Source: Balanoglossus misakiensis | Lineage: Eukaryota > Hemichordata | Assembly (NCBI GenBank): GCA_040954595.2 | Contig: CM082598.2 | Location: forward strand, 124,001-188,000 | Direction of reading: 5' to 3' | Length of the DNA: 64,000 nucleotides | Part shown: positions 14,101-38,710 of the stretch, piece by piece | Numbering within the stretch: the stretch's first letter is position 1 | Layout of the letters: every line of letters starts with the position of its first letter | Made by a program: the position numbers and the translations under genes | Notes under the pieces: generated by a model | Seen by the model: only the letters and a program-made list of their open reading frames with translations | Databases searched by the model: none | Told to the model about the DNA's origin: nothing

Positions 14101-16409
14101 AACCCTCCAGCCTCAGCTCAAGCAGCGTCAACGCAACGCAAGAAAAATAATGTAAGCAGATTTGTGGTCTGTACAATCATTTTGCCAGAAAATAAAAACA
14201 TTCCAATACTGCTTGTATACAGTGAAACCTGTGGGACCAGAAATGTTGTCCTTTAATTAAGAGACAGGTAATATTCTATTCAAACAATGACTTTTGTCTT
14301 GAAAAATCTGTCCTTAATAGAGAGGTGTCCTGATTAGAGAGGTGTCTGTAATGACAGGTTTCACTGTACATGCATAACCATTATTATTGACAGGAATCCC
14401 CTTCTGGTGGTGCTAGTAATTTGCTGGAAGTGGAAGACCTGGACAAATTTGTCATGATGCCGGCACCACAAGGCGTCACCATCAAATGCCGGATATCACG
14501 AGATAAAAAGGGCATGGATAGGGGAATGTTCCCAACATACTACCTTCACATGGAAAGAGATGACGGAAGAAAGGTATTGTAGAGTCATTTCTAGCTGGCA
14601 AAATATTTAGCATTACATGGCTTGATACCAGTTCAAATTCTCCATGGTCAAGAGTTATGCCTGGTACTCTACTGGGGGATGAAAATGACACAGTTTGCTA
14701 CTGACTTGACACTGTTAGGGTTAACAGTGCAGAATGGCTCTTCTGAGATTAATGAATGACATTCTTGGTGATCTTATAAGTTACCACCTCCCCCACCTTC
14801 CCCCCTCCAGGTGTTTTTACTTGCAGGCCGGAAACGTAAAAAGAGCAAAACAGCAAACTATCTTATGTCAACTGACGCCACTGATCTGTCAAGAGACGGT
14901 GAAAGTTTCACTGGAAAACTAAGGTAAGTTAGCATCCGTGATGCTTTGTATTGGTTAGTTGGACACAAAGTAGAAAGGTATTTTACTGACATGTAACATC
15001 ACAAGAAATGCAAACATTCTAACACTATTCTTATGGAAAACCTTATCCCTTTCACCACCATGGTTTGGTCCACAACTATTGTTTAGTATCAGTGATTAAA
15101 AAGATGTTGTCTTTCAGGTCCAATTTTCTAGGAACACACTTCACCATCTATGACAATGGAATCAATCCAGGCAAACCAGGTGCACTGTCTGATGGTTCAA
15201 ATATGAGACAAGAATTAGCTGCTGCTGTTTATGTAAGTCTTTTGCACAGTCTTTAAACTGTGTCTGAAATTGGCCAAATGTTAGAATTATTACCATGCAT
15301 CTACACATGTAGAGGTTTTCTAGAAAGTGTTACTGGTATGGAAGTGTATTTAACCTGGAACTTTTCCCATTGAAATATTTTGTTTGAACTGTTTTGCAGG
15401 AAACAAACGTGTTGGGATTCAAAGGCCCTCGTAAGATGACAGTAATAATTCCTGGGATGAATATTGATCATGAAAGAGTCACAGTGAAACCAAGAAATGT
15501 AAGTGACTGTGAGAGACATTCCTCACAAATTGATGCAAACCTTTCACTGCCATGGCAGGCATGTTATTACATCTAAATGACGATATACGTTTTTGTTTTA
15601 GGAACATGAGTCATTAGTAGAAAGGTGGAAGAAGAAAGCCATGGAGAATTTGTTAGAATTACACAACAAAACACCAGTGTGGAATGATGGTAAGCCTTAT
15701 CATTCCCCCCCCTCCCAAAGTGACATTTTTTTCTGTTATGTTTATGATCATTACCTGCCTTCTTTAAAGTCTAAAATAAAAAAAGTAAACCTTACTGTGG
15801 CCTCATTTTGCTGGATTAGGGGGTACATACAATCTTTTCTTAGCACCTTTTTTCACAATGCTATGATGCACTTCCTTGGCACAATTTTATACATTCTGTA
15901 CACTTGCTGCTTCAAAGTCCCAACTGTCAAACCTGGCTCAGTGGTGATCGACAACACTACTCAGAAAATCTCATCCAAGCCATCAATTTTGAATTATGAT
16001 GGAGATAATGAGGGTCAGTGCAACTATAACTGAAGCATTGATGAATATCTTTGTGTATTACACAGACACTCAATCGTATGTGTTAAATTTCCATGGCCGC
16101 GTGACACAGGCGTCTGTCAAGAACTTTCAGATTGTCCATGATAATGATGGTAAGTCTAAAATCCTCTTATCAATCTCATATAATAAGAGTGTTTTAAGAT
16201 TTGAATAAAAAGTTTTAAAAATGAGTGTCATGTATGAAAACTGATTTGATGATCCTTTTTTTATATTTTGTCCAGTTGACTACATCGTGATGCAGTTTGG
16301 ACGTGTTGCTGAAGACGTCTTCACAATGGATTACAATTATCCGATGTGTGCACTTCAAGCATTTGGAATTGCACTCAGCAGCTTTGATAGCAAGCTAGCA
16401 TGTGAATAA
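11151..16409 (+). CDS. TULP3: Tubby-like protein (TUB/TULP3 type)
   Basis: Eleven coding exons: 11151-11173, 12197-12492, 13706-13825, 13970-14151, 14394-14573, 14811-14923, 15118-15232, 15400-15498, 15602-15689, 16066-16149 and 16276-16409 (1434 nt, 477 aa). An N-terminal helix containing [20 protein letters not shown] followed by KRLTPGMV matches the TULP3/TUB segment that binds IFT-A. The C-terminal tubby domain is highly conserved: [17 protein letters not shown] (phosphoinositide-binding lysines), [52 protein letters not shown] and the terminal [10 protein letters not shown]. The family carries GPCRs and other membrane cargo into cilia. Vertebrates have TUB, TULP1, TULP2 and TULP3; this may be the single pre-duplication gene, so the symbol is a family-level call. 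The first coding exon (MASKKKH) is short; alternative 5' exons are likely. Confidence 0.93.
14218..14368. mobile_element. Tc1/mariner- or pogo-like MITE
   Basis: About 147 bp in an intron of the tubby-like gene. It is bounded by CAGTGAAACCTGT and its inverse ACAGGTTTCACTG, and is flanked by TA on both sides, the target duplication typical of the Tc1/mariner superfamily. The interior holds the repeated phrase AGAGAGGTGTC common in such non-autonomous elements. It has no open frame. Confidence 0.75.
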
Positions 16410-17473
16410 TAAATAGTGGACCAAGCACTCATTTTTAGCAATATTTAAAGAAGAAAAAATTGCAAAATGTATTTTACAAAGTTTATTTTGATGAAAGACA
16501 AAGTAGTTTGGAGATATCTGTCCAAGGTGGCCATTGTTTGAAGCTGTTCAGTCAAATTATCTCAATGTACTCCAGACTGTGCCATGATTGACTACATGTG
16601 GATCTGGGTTTTAGGAAATCCTAGGGAAAGTGCAAACATGTTTATGAAAAAAGGATTCAACAAAAAGTAAACGTAAATTTGAGAAAAAGAAGTTTGTTAC
16701 AATAAGCTCTACTCTCCTTATTAAATACTTAATTCATTATTTTGATGTTTTATTATTTCTTGTTCCTTTGTTTAAACAACTGGCCTTACCAGGCATTTTT
16801 ATCAAAATATTTCTACAATATCTGAATATGTTGGCTTTATATGTTTTAACCCTTATCAAAATGTCAGAAAATTGTGAGTATATACAAAATGCAGCCCTGA
16901 GATACTAGAAAGCATCTAAATTACGATAGGGATGTAACGTCATTTAGACGGTGTAAAGTGTGTTTGTGTAGTTTACAGTGCAGACTAAAAAATGAATTTT
17001 AACTGGATCAATACATGAGACAGGTTTACAAACTAGATTTTATCAATAAAAAAGTAAAATCGTTTTATGAGTATGGACTGCTAAGGACAGATTTCTTTTA
17101 AACTATGTAAACAGTTTGCATTTACGAAGAATATTTCAGTGTAAATTACATTATTATACATCTAGTGCCGAGAACAATAGATTTTGGCGTGCAATAAAAA
17201 GCCGTACGGAACGGTACGTACGGAACGCGCGTTAAATAAGCCTTAGTTTCAAGGCGCCCCAAACTCACCGTGTACAGGTATGCGCTGTTATGCGGACGGT
17301 TTCAAGGCGCCCGCATTCCAACGCACGTGCGCACACGTAAACAAAAAAGAAAGATGGCTGCTCACTGAGTCAACTGAGCGGTTTTCGATCGATTGTATCG
17401 GCATTTTGGGCGTTTTGAAAGCCAAGTAACATGCAACACAAGAACTAACGGAGATGTAAGATGTATAATAATA

Positions 17474-17602
17474 AGGTTATTACGAAAATACCGCAAAGTA
17501 TGCACTCGGACATTAGCGCAGCGCATCGCCCTCCGCTACGCGTCGGGCGATACTCAGCGCTAATGTCCTCGTGCATACTTTGCGGTATTTTCGTAATAAC
17601 CT
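17474..17602. repeat. Foldback element (long inverted repeat)
   Basis: Two arms of about 57 nt (17474-17530 and 17545-17602) are near-perfect reverse complements around a loop of about 14 nt. The outer ends read AGGTTATTACGAAAATACCG and its complement. It is GC-richer than its surroundings. No protein is encoded. Confidence 0.85.
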
Positions 17603-19191
17603 CATAGTCTATGGAAAATAAAATGGAAAACTGAATTGATTTGTTTTTAGAACAAGCTTGCTGCAGCTTCTAAAATATTGTCAGGGCACCTTGATTATAC
17701 ATGTTTAGATTATTACCCCCTATTTTACAGTACTGAGGTCTGCCTTTTACCATCTACGACAAAAGGTTCAACCACAGTGCAAGTGTTGAAAGGGTTTAAA
17801 GGTAATTGCTTCAACATTTCTCTCTAGGGTTAGTAATTGGTGGATCTGAGCTATGCTAATTTCTTACAAAAGATACAGCCCATCTTCGTGTGATCGATGA
17901 ATTTACAGTGATGTCAATCAAACAGATCTTTATTTCAGTGTAATTTATTTTTTTTAAGTTCACTGTAATTTTTCAAAACAAGTTTAATTTTTTTCTTGGA
18001 ATGAGATTGCTTTCAAAATAACAGGAGGCTACATGCATAATTTCAATCATTGTGAAACAAAAATTCGCTAGTAAGTTATGAAATTGAAATCAATACAGCT
18101 GCCAGCATACGTTGGAACTTTCACTGAATTTAGTGTTGTGTGGTTGCCATGGGGAATTGACAAAGGTCATAGGTGAACTGCCAACTGATTGTTGCCATGT
18201 CGACAGAAAAGACCTACCGGGATGCGAGATTTGGTGATAATTTCAACTCATACTAAAGATTTCTTGTCATATTTAGACATAGATTCATACTTTATGTGGC
18301 CCCTGTTATTTTATAAGGGAGTATTATCTACATTTTCACCTTTTGCACTCATTTTGCGGTACTTGATAGCAAATAACCTTCTAGAACTGTTTGGAATTGA
18401 TCATGTACAGTTGGGTTACAGTGAGCATTCTTAGTGGAAGGTTGACACAAATCAATTTCAGACTTTATTTCCAGTAATTTAATGTACAGATACCGCTTTT
18501 TTCAGATGAGCATGTTCAGAGAATTCTACATAGTAGCTGGCAAGGTTAAATGACAAATTGTTTATCATTATAGAGTATATTTTAATCTGAAATGCCTAGT
18601 AAAACACCGTAAAAGAAGTCTGTTCAACATGGCATATCAAGTTATTTTTAATAGCTCATGTTTCATGGACGGTTCAATACTGTCATGCTGATATTGGTTG
18701 TGTTGGAAGCCATGTTGGAAGACCTACTTATGTTAAAGGTTGCAATAACAAAACAGGCATATTTATTGGAAGTTACACATAAATAATATATTTGCAACTG
18801 CAGAATTCTTACTCGTTACAATGCATGCTCTAATTTTTATTTTAAATTGTTGTATATTTCATGTTCAATATTAATGTTTTGCTCAGAGATTTAAATCTGT
18901 CCATTTTTTGATTGCCAAAGATTAGTGAGGAACAATGCTTCTCTACTTCAACACAGTCAGCGCCTTGGAATGTTTGTTTCACAGATACATTTCCAGGATG
19001 CATAGGTGTTGATTACAGATGTTTCTGTATTGTAATTTTTGACATTCTTGCAGTTTTGTACAGTCAAAGAGTTTGTGGATTTAAAAACAGCTGTTAGTAA
19101 CAGATTTGTTGTTAGTGTCCCTTTTTAGGTCCCATTTTGGTATGTATACCTACCATGGGACTTTATGGATTCAGTTGTGTCTGTATGTTTA

Positions 19192-19222
19192 TGGATGGAT
19201 GGATGGATGGATGGATGGATGA
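19192..19222. repeat. (GGAT)n microsatellite
   Basis: Seven to eight tandem GGAT units in non-coding DNA. Confidence 0.85.
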
Positions 19223-19354
19223 CATGTCCGTCCACATGGTCATTCACATGAGGGCGCTGTCAATCTCAATACACTCTGCAGAATATTTAACAAGTCCGGC
19301 CATAGACAGTACTGTTTTATATGGTCAGGCCTGGTAGTATCCTAAAATACGCGT

Positions 19355-19637
19355 TACGCCCTCTTGAGTTCAAGGCAACAATTATTGCTAGCACTTTTGA
19401 AAACAAAATCATTAAGGATCATTCACACGAGGTCGCTGTTTTGTTTGGGTTTTACGCCCTCTTGAGTTCAAGGCAACAATTATTACAAGCACTTTTGAAA
19501 ACAAAAGCATTAAGAATCATTCACACGAGGTCTCTGTTTTGTTTGGGTTATACGCCCTCTTGAGTTCAAGGCAACAATTATTACAAGCACTTTTGAAAAC
19601 AAAAGCATTAAGAATCATTCACATGAGGTCGCTGTTT
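19355..19637. repeat. Three-unit tandem repeat, about 98 bp per unit
   Basis: Units start at 19355, 19453 and 19551, each with TACGCCCTCTTGAGTTCAAG. Each continues through a conserved body with ACTTTTGAAAACAAAA and ATCATTCACA(C/T)GAGG. Units two and three are almost identical. A diverged single copy lies in reverse orientation at about 26931-27007, so the unit is also dispersed. Confidence 0.8.
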
Positions 19638-20771
19638 TCCCATGAAAATTTAACGAAAATAAAACACCCAAAAGAAATACAGCCATGGTTTCTTTTTTTT
19701 TGTCCATTTAAACAAAGATTTAATCTCCCCTGCTCCTTATAATTGACATTTCATCATTAAATCACCAAAGAACAAAATAAAGCTCTTGCCCATTGCAATA
19801 AGTTTTCTTTTGACTGGTTAAATGAAAAATTCTGAAGACTTGTAATTCAGTTCCATTTACGTCATTTTCTTGCAATTAAACCAACATTATTTGCTTACAG
19901 AGTCAACAGTAAATTCTTTGGAAGACTACACACACCATGATACGAGGGTTACACCTACAGAAGCTGCAGTTAATACAATTTCTGATTGGCAATAAATCAT
20001 ATGCACTCCCTAGAATCTGGGGCATCATAAATCTGGGAAAAACAAAGGTTTCTTCTGATGAAGTACACAAACCTTATCAATGTTGTTTGCTTTGGACCAG
20101 CATGCAATTGATCAATTTAAACTTTGATCAAATCTTACCAACAAAGGAATTAGTCTTGTATCCAAGGTGATGAAAAGTTCATCCAAAGTTTGCTTGGAAT
20201 TCACACGAAGATGTCTTCATAATATTAAGAACATAAAAATAAATAAACACTAAACTCAGTGGTCGTCTTTACACCTCTAACCCCAACTCTATTAATATGA
20301 CAATTCAAATCATTTGACTTCATCACCAAAGGAAATATAAACCTATCTACATTAGCATAAGTCTGGTCTTGATCACATTTCACCTTTGATTTCAATAGCT
20401 TTCAATCTCAATACACTAATGTAGAAAGTCTGGCCTAAAATGTATTACACAGTATCCATACGAGCAGCCTAGTATATAAAACAATTCTTAACAGTTATGT
20501 GCGTGTTAAAATAAAATAAATATCCCAGAAAAGAAAACAAAAACAAAAATGCAAGACTGAACAGTTTTATGTACTCAATATTACATGACTTTCCTGGCCT
20601 GTGACTCCATTAATATAAACAAAGTCAGCTCCCCACTTCCTGTCAGTTGCAAAAGAAATATCTTTTCTTCACAAAATAGAACATGGTAAGTTCCTAAGTT
20701 TGTTAGTTTGGTTAAATATAATTTAAGGCATTCAGAGTTGAAAGTATTTGTAATTCTTTCATTCCGAAATG

Positions 20772-24878
<4,107 letters not shown>

Positions 24879-26280
24879 TCATAAAAATAGCAACATTATA
24901 GCTCCCAGTTTGATAAAAAATTATGCATGCATGTGTCTAATATTCTTCATTATGTGTATATCAAATTTTTATACATTGATATGAAAATTACTTCACTCAT
25001 AAATAATAAATAGGATTTTGGAACAATTGACCTTATGAATCAAAATAACCTTCAAAATTGTTATCAGAAAACTTAATACCCCAATTTACCATTCATCCAC
25101 CAGAACTATCAACTTAGAGAATTGTAAACCCTCTCTATCATGTCTACTATGAATACCTATACCTTTTTAATTATATTATACTTTTATAGATAGCTGAAGT
25201 GCAGACGAAACATTCCAATTTTGTCTATAAGAACTATATAATGTTACATAATGACTCCCTTTGATTTCAGTTTATTCATCATTATGATTTAGTTTCAGTG
25301 ATTAAAATACCGAAACCTGACATTACCAGTGCAGGAAATGCGACATAGATGACAAAATGGCATAGCTGAGACGTCCGTTTGCTATTGATAAAAGACGTCC
25401 CTAAATGAACTTTTATCAGGCTGCTTGATAAATATAACTGTTAACAGATGTTATCGGTTGGGTAGATATTCACACGTTTGTATTTGACAGCTATTGTAAT
25501 GGTAAACATAACGGAACTCAAAATCACCATGATAATGCCCCATGCTTAGGAGTTATGTAACAACCAAGCGCAGCACGCACCACTGAAAAATTGCAGTGTC
25601 ATACACCACTTCGTAGTTGAGTCTCTGCTTGACGGATACAAACCAGCCTGAGCTACAACTGCTAGTACTATTCGACAGCGTTTTTACGAAGCAATAAAAC
25701 GGTGGCAGATGGTAGCATTAATTTTCAGTACTACTTTAAACAAATTGTAAAACTAGCGATAGCCGCACTTGTACAAGCACGCAGACGGTGTCAGTGTCGA
25801 CAACGTGGACACGTTTACACACAGAGACGATATCAACGCACCGCTAATGTGCAGACCAGTATATTTTTCAGAAGAACTGATGGTTTACGCGAAGGAGAAA
25901 AGAATATACAAAAACTTACTTCTGGTTTTAACAAATGAGAACGAGAACGTCCCTCAACACACGCGTATCGTCGGCGAGCTGCTTACAACATGTACAACTT
26001 ACAACACCTTCGCTCGAAACCTTTGACCTTTATTATACAGAGGGCGCTATGACAAATAATAATCTGAGCAAGCGGCCGGGTGAGGGCGTGTTCCAGTTTG
26101 GAGTTAGATCCGAAGGTGACGGACTTCATGGCTTCAGACCCAAAATACACCTGTAAATATAAATGAAATATATAAATTTAAATGTGTACAAGTTAAATAC
26201 TAAACAGGTTCAAATAGTGTTATCCATCAGCTCGGGATGTGGAGAAGATAGAAGTATTTTATCACAAAAATGTAGATATT

Positions 26281-26512
26281 GGGGCATCATCATCTTTGTT
26301 TGATCTCATATAGAGGCAACAGCAACCCAATGCGAAAAGCTGAGATCAAACAATCGGTAAACTAAAGCCGCCTATCTCTACAGCTGACTTTAATCAAATG
26401 ATGGGGCATTTTCACCTTTGCTTGGTCTCAGCTGTTCACATAAAATATGCGAAAAGCTGAGACCGACAAAGGTAAAGATCTTTCTCTACAGCTGACTTTA
26501 ATCAGATTGTAT
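26281..26512. repeat. Tandem pair of foldback units
   Basis: Two units of about 115 bp (about 26281-26396 and 26402-26512) share GGGGCAT, CATCTTTG or CACCTTTG, GCGAAAAGCTGAGA and CTACAGCTGACTTTAATCA. Within each unit the segment around TTTGATCTCA or CTTGGTCTCA is the inverse of TGAGATCAAA or TGAGACCGACAAAGG, so each unit can fold on itself. Confidence 0.7.
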
Positions 26513-26930
26513 AAGCTACCGGTATAGCTAAAAGTGGTAACTTATGGGCGTTAAAGAGGATGACTTCGGCTGGATAACATTTGTTACAAAAGTCCACCAC
26601 TGGCACCTGCTGCTACTTACTCCTCTTATTGCAACATTTATTATTATTACTACGTGAAAATTCAATGATCAGAATGCCTGAGACTCGAGTGAGCTTGATA
26701 CGGAGTACAAACTGTCAGTTCTAAGTGCAGAGCGCCCTCAATTGGACGTTATCGTTTGTTCTCTTGTTATGTAGTTACGTTGTTCATACGCTTTAGTTCA
26801 GCCATGACTAATAGAGTCAGTAACGATATACAAACGAGGGAGGCCAGATAACTAATTTGCAAGTTTGTTGGTTGTCCCTTTACTATACAACGCCCTCAAT
26901 GGATACATTACAGTGACCCTTATGTTTTTC

Positions 26931-27007
26931 TTCATGAATGATCTTTTCTGCTTTTGTTTTCCAAAAGTGCTAAGCAATAATTGTTGTATTTAAACTCAAG
27001 TGGGCGC
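26931..27007 (-). repeat. Dispersed copy of the 19.4-kb tandem repeat unit
   Basis: Read on the minus strand this starts GCGCCCACTTGAGTTTAA. It then follows the 19355-19637 unit through AACAATTATTG, CACTTTTGGAAAACAAAAGC and ATCATTCATGA, with scattered substitutions. Confidence 0.6.
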
Positions 27008-27689
27008 ATTTTCACTGTACAGCATATGCACTAATATTAGAGGTGGGTTTCAGGAAGTAAGTCATTAGTAGTGTGAGGTGTGAAACCTCTGCGACAACCC
27101 AGGTCACATTACTTTGTATGTCACAGTTTCAAAGATAGATTAATGACATCAAAAAATTTCCCGTTGTTACCAATATTTTTAATTTCAAAGATAAAACTTT
27201 TCTCCAATCAAAATCAAGTTCTTTTCTAAAATCTACAAATGTTGAATACAAATAATTTACTTTCTTTATTTTTCCATTGTAACGATGTTTGCTTATTGCT
27301 GTATTAAGCAGAAACATGCAACCAGATATTCCTTCTAAACCCAAACTCGTATGGGGAAAAAGCTTGTTAGTTTCACAGAAATTATTTGTGTATTCAAATT
27401 GAAAATGACAAATTTAGATAAACTGCTTGATAGTGCAATGACCCTGTAATTGCAAGTCGTCCGAATTACTGATCAGTATTAATATAGTTGATTTCTAAAC
27501 ACATTTTGATCATAAGCATTTTGTAGCTTTGTAATTAGCAATTTTTTAGAACTGCTCTTCATCATGCATGCTGGTCTATGCCATTTTGTATTTACAATTT
27601 GTCCACCTTAAGTAGTTTTACACTTTATTTCAGAAATAAATATATCTAATCATGATTTTAATATCATGTCAGTGTGCATGCAAGTTTTC

Positions 27690-36346
<8,657 letters not shown>

Positions 36347-37617
36347 CTATAAAGAGAAGACATTTAAAGCAAGAGAAAATACCCAGTCTTTCTATAGAAG
36401 CAGAATAATTAACCAATTATGTACATGTAAACAACCATTTATACTTTTACTAAATCTTCTGCTGATCAAGCATATACAGAATAATAAAACAGAGTTAAAA
36501 GAAAATATATGTTTAGGGAACTAAGTACTTTTGGTGAAAACAACAAATTGCAATATGAGCCTATACTTACATATGACCACCATAAAATGTACACCTCTTG
36601 CAGCCAAAAAATTACTCTAGAACGTTCGTTGTGATTGATTGAATGATTGGTATGTGTTTGTGGTTTCAGGATTGGTTACTCAAAGTCTGTGTATTTTAAT
36701 AGATGCACGACACAAATGTTGCATTTACGATTATAATGTATTAATTCCAACTTTTCCCCCCAAGCAGGATCTGGCTTTATCACTCTGATCTAATCCTTTT
36801 GTTGTGAATGTTGTTCAAAAAAGGAAAATAAAGTTTGATTTTTGAGTGATTGTCAAATCATCATAAATGAAATGGCAGGCTAAAGATCAAAATAGTTTAA
36901 TAAAAGGACGGAAAAAAATGACATTTATCTCTATGGTGGAAATGAGAGATTAATTGACTAGTATTATATCCCAGTCCATAGAGAAAACAGGTCCAATTGT
37001 TACTTACCATTTGGTGTCATTCTACACAGTTTGACAAAAGCGGTTCTATGTGACTTCTGAAAGGGAAATCTTTGGAAACATTTCTGTGAGCCTTAATCTC
37101 ATGATGGAAACAATACAAAAATCCGCTTGAAACAGATCAGGTTTTAAAAATACACAGCTGGTATCTGTTGACGGTGCATTTTTAAAAAGGATTTATTGAC
37201 TTATCCGCAGCCAGTTGTGACCATATTATTTTCTGACAGAAAATGAAGCCATAATAGCTAGAGGACTGTCTTTACTTTTTTCATTTTCATCTCGATGTTG
37301 AACAGAATAAGGACAAGACACAATTTTTGATTTGATTGTCTACAGCAGAATGATGTAATTGGTAAATGTATTTTACACATACTTGTGCCAGTAGTCGCAA
37401 TTTTTAATTTATAAAATAAAATGTTAACAAATGACAAACAATCACCCAATCTTATCAGGTCTTTGTCACTAACAGCAGAGCTGAAGAGTAGTCAACTGTA
37501 CACATTAGACAGAGTAAAGCCAAATGCTGAATCAAAGTTCAGATTTCAGTGTTTTAAAATATTACCGAACTTGGGCATATATTGCAAAATAATAGGGCAT
37601 AAGTACATACTAGTATA

Positions 37618-37647
37618 CGCAGACAGACAGACAGACAGACAGACAGG
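37618..37647. repeat. (CAGA)n microsatellite
   Basis: About seven tandem CAGA units. Similar tracts occur at about 39716-39740 and 62036-62095. Confidence 0.85.
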
Positions 37648-37954
37648 GAGACGTGAATGTATACACATGACAGAAAAAAAAGCCTCATACGAGGTGGAGA
37701 TGCAATACTTGTTTTATTTAACTGTAATTTTCTTTACAAATTAATGTACAAAATTCAACAGAAAAGTTCAGCATGATGAGTGTGTGTTTATGAAAAACAA
37801 AAAAAAGACAATGAAAAAAAATAATGTCTAACAAATTGAACGCATGTCTCAAATCGGACTGCAGCCAGTATACCGTAACCCACAGTGTTCAGAGATCTTA
37901 GGCAATAGATGCACGAGAAAATCATACTTTACGTTACAGAAATATACACCCAAA

Positions 37955-38011
37955 TTGTTTTCTTTGGTAAACCTGGACCTCTAAAGAGGGAACCAGGGGT
38001 GAAAGGGTTAA
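37955..38011. mobile_element. MITE-like element, TTAACCCTTTCACC family (truncated copy)
   Basis: Only the right half is present: TTGTTTTCTTTGGTAAACC, then CCTCTAAAGAGGG, then the terminus GGTGAAAGGGTTAA. The left terminus is missing. Confidence 0.6.
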
Positions 38012-38710
38012 ATGAAGATGATGAAAAATCTCTTGTCAAAGTTTGATCTGTGTAGCGGGAATAAACCATCTCATAAATACAATATAATACAAATAATTTG
38101 ATGACTGCAACATGGGTACAAAAGAGAGCTAGAGAAAGAACAGATTTGATGACAACCATGGAAGGCCCGACACTTGGTGACTCTGACTTCAGACCCGACA
38201 CCAAAAGTCAGAAATTAATAAAAGTAGTGGTTCGGTTCATATGTTTAAAATAATTTTATTGAACATTAATTGCCTTTTCAATCAATTTACATTTCCAGTT
38301 TAATGGTCTTTCTGAGGTACTTTACAAGTACACGTAGTTGTGATTGGGTTCGCATTTCTAAGCTATTTGTGTAGAGCCATACACAGGCTTTAAAATCATC
38401 ATGACAGCTCTGACTTCATTGTCTACATTAGAGCTTAGCTTCAAGCCTGTGCAATCAGATGATAACACAACCTCCACAAAACAAAAGAATTATTCAAGTA
38501 AATGTTTTACATTATTACAACAGTTTCTACAAAAATGAAAATCAAATTAGTGTCATTGGTTATCTATTGACACTGACTGACAATGATAGATATAATTTGA
38601 TCAAAATGTCCTGTTTACATCTCCAAACTCAATATGCAAAATAATGTCAGTGTCTTCATCAGATTTTTGTCTTGTATAGTCATAAAAATAGAACAGGATA
38701 AAGGGAGAAT

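Larger units (their letters stand above)
16410..20771. other. Repeat-rich intergenic region
   Basis: I see no supported gene. The region carries the end of the tubby-like 3' UTR (AATAAA at about 16406 and 17044), a long foldback at 17474-17602, a (GGAT)n tract and a three-unit tandem repeat at 19355-19637 (the repeats are listed separately). The rest is AT-rich and featureless, and includes the probable 3' UTR of fucose synthase copy A near its right edge. Confidence 0.6.

Noticed and set aside
15641-16033. Possible extra exon in the tubby-like gene around 15920-16020
   Set aside because: The tubby domain joins perfectly from 15689 to 16066 (VWND/DTQSY), so any insert would break a conserved core.
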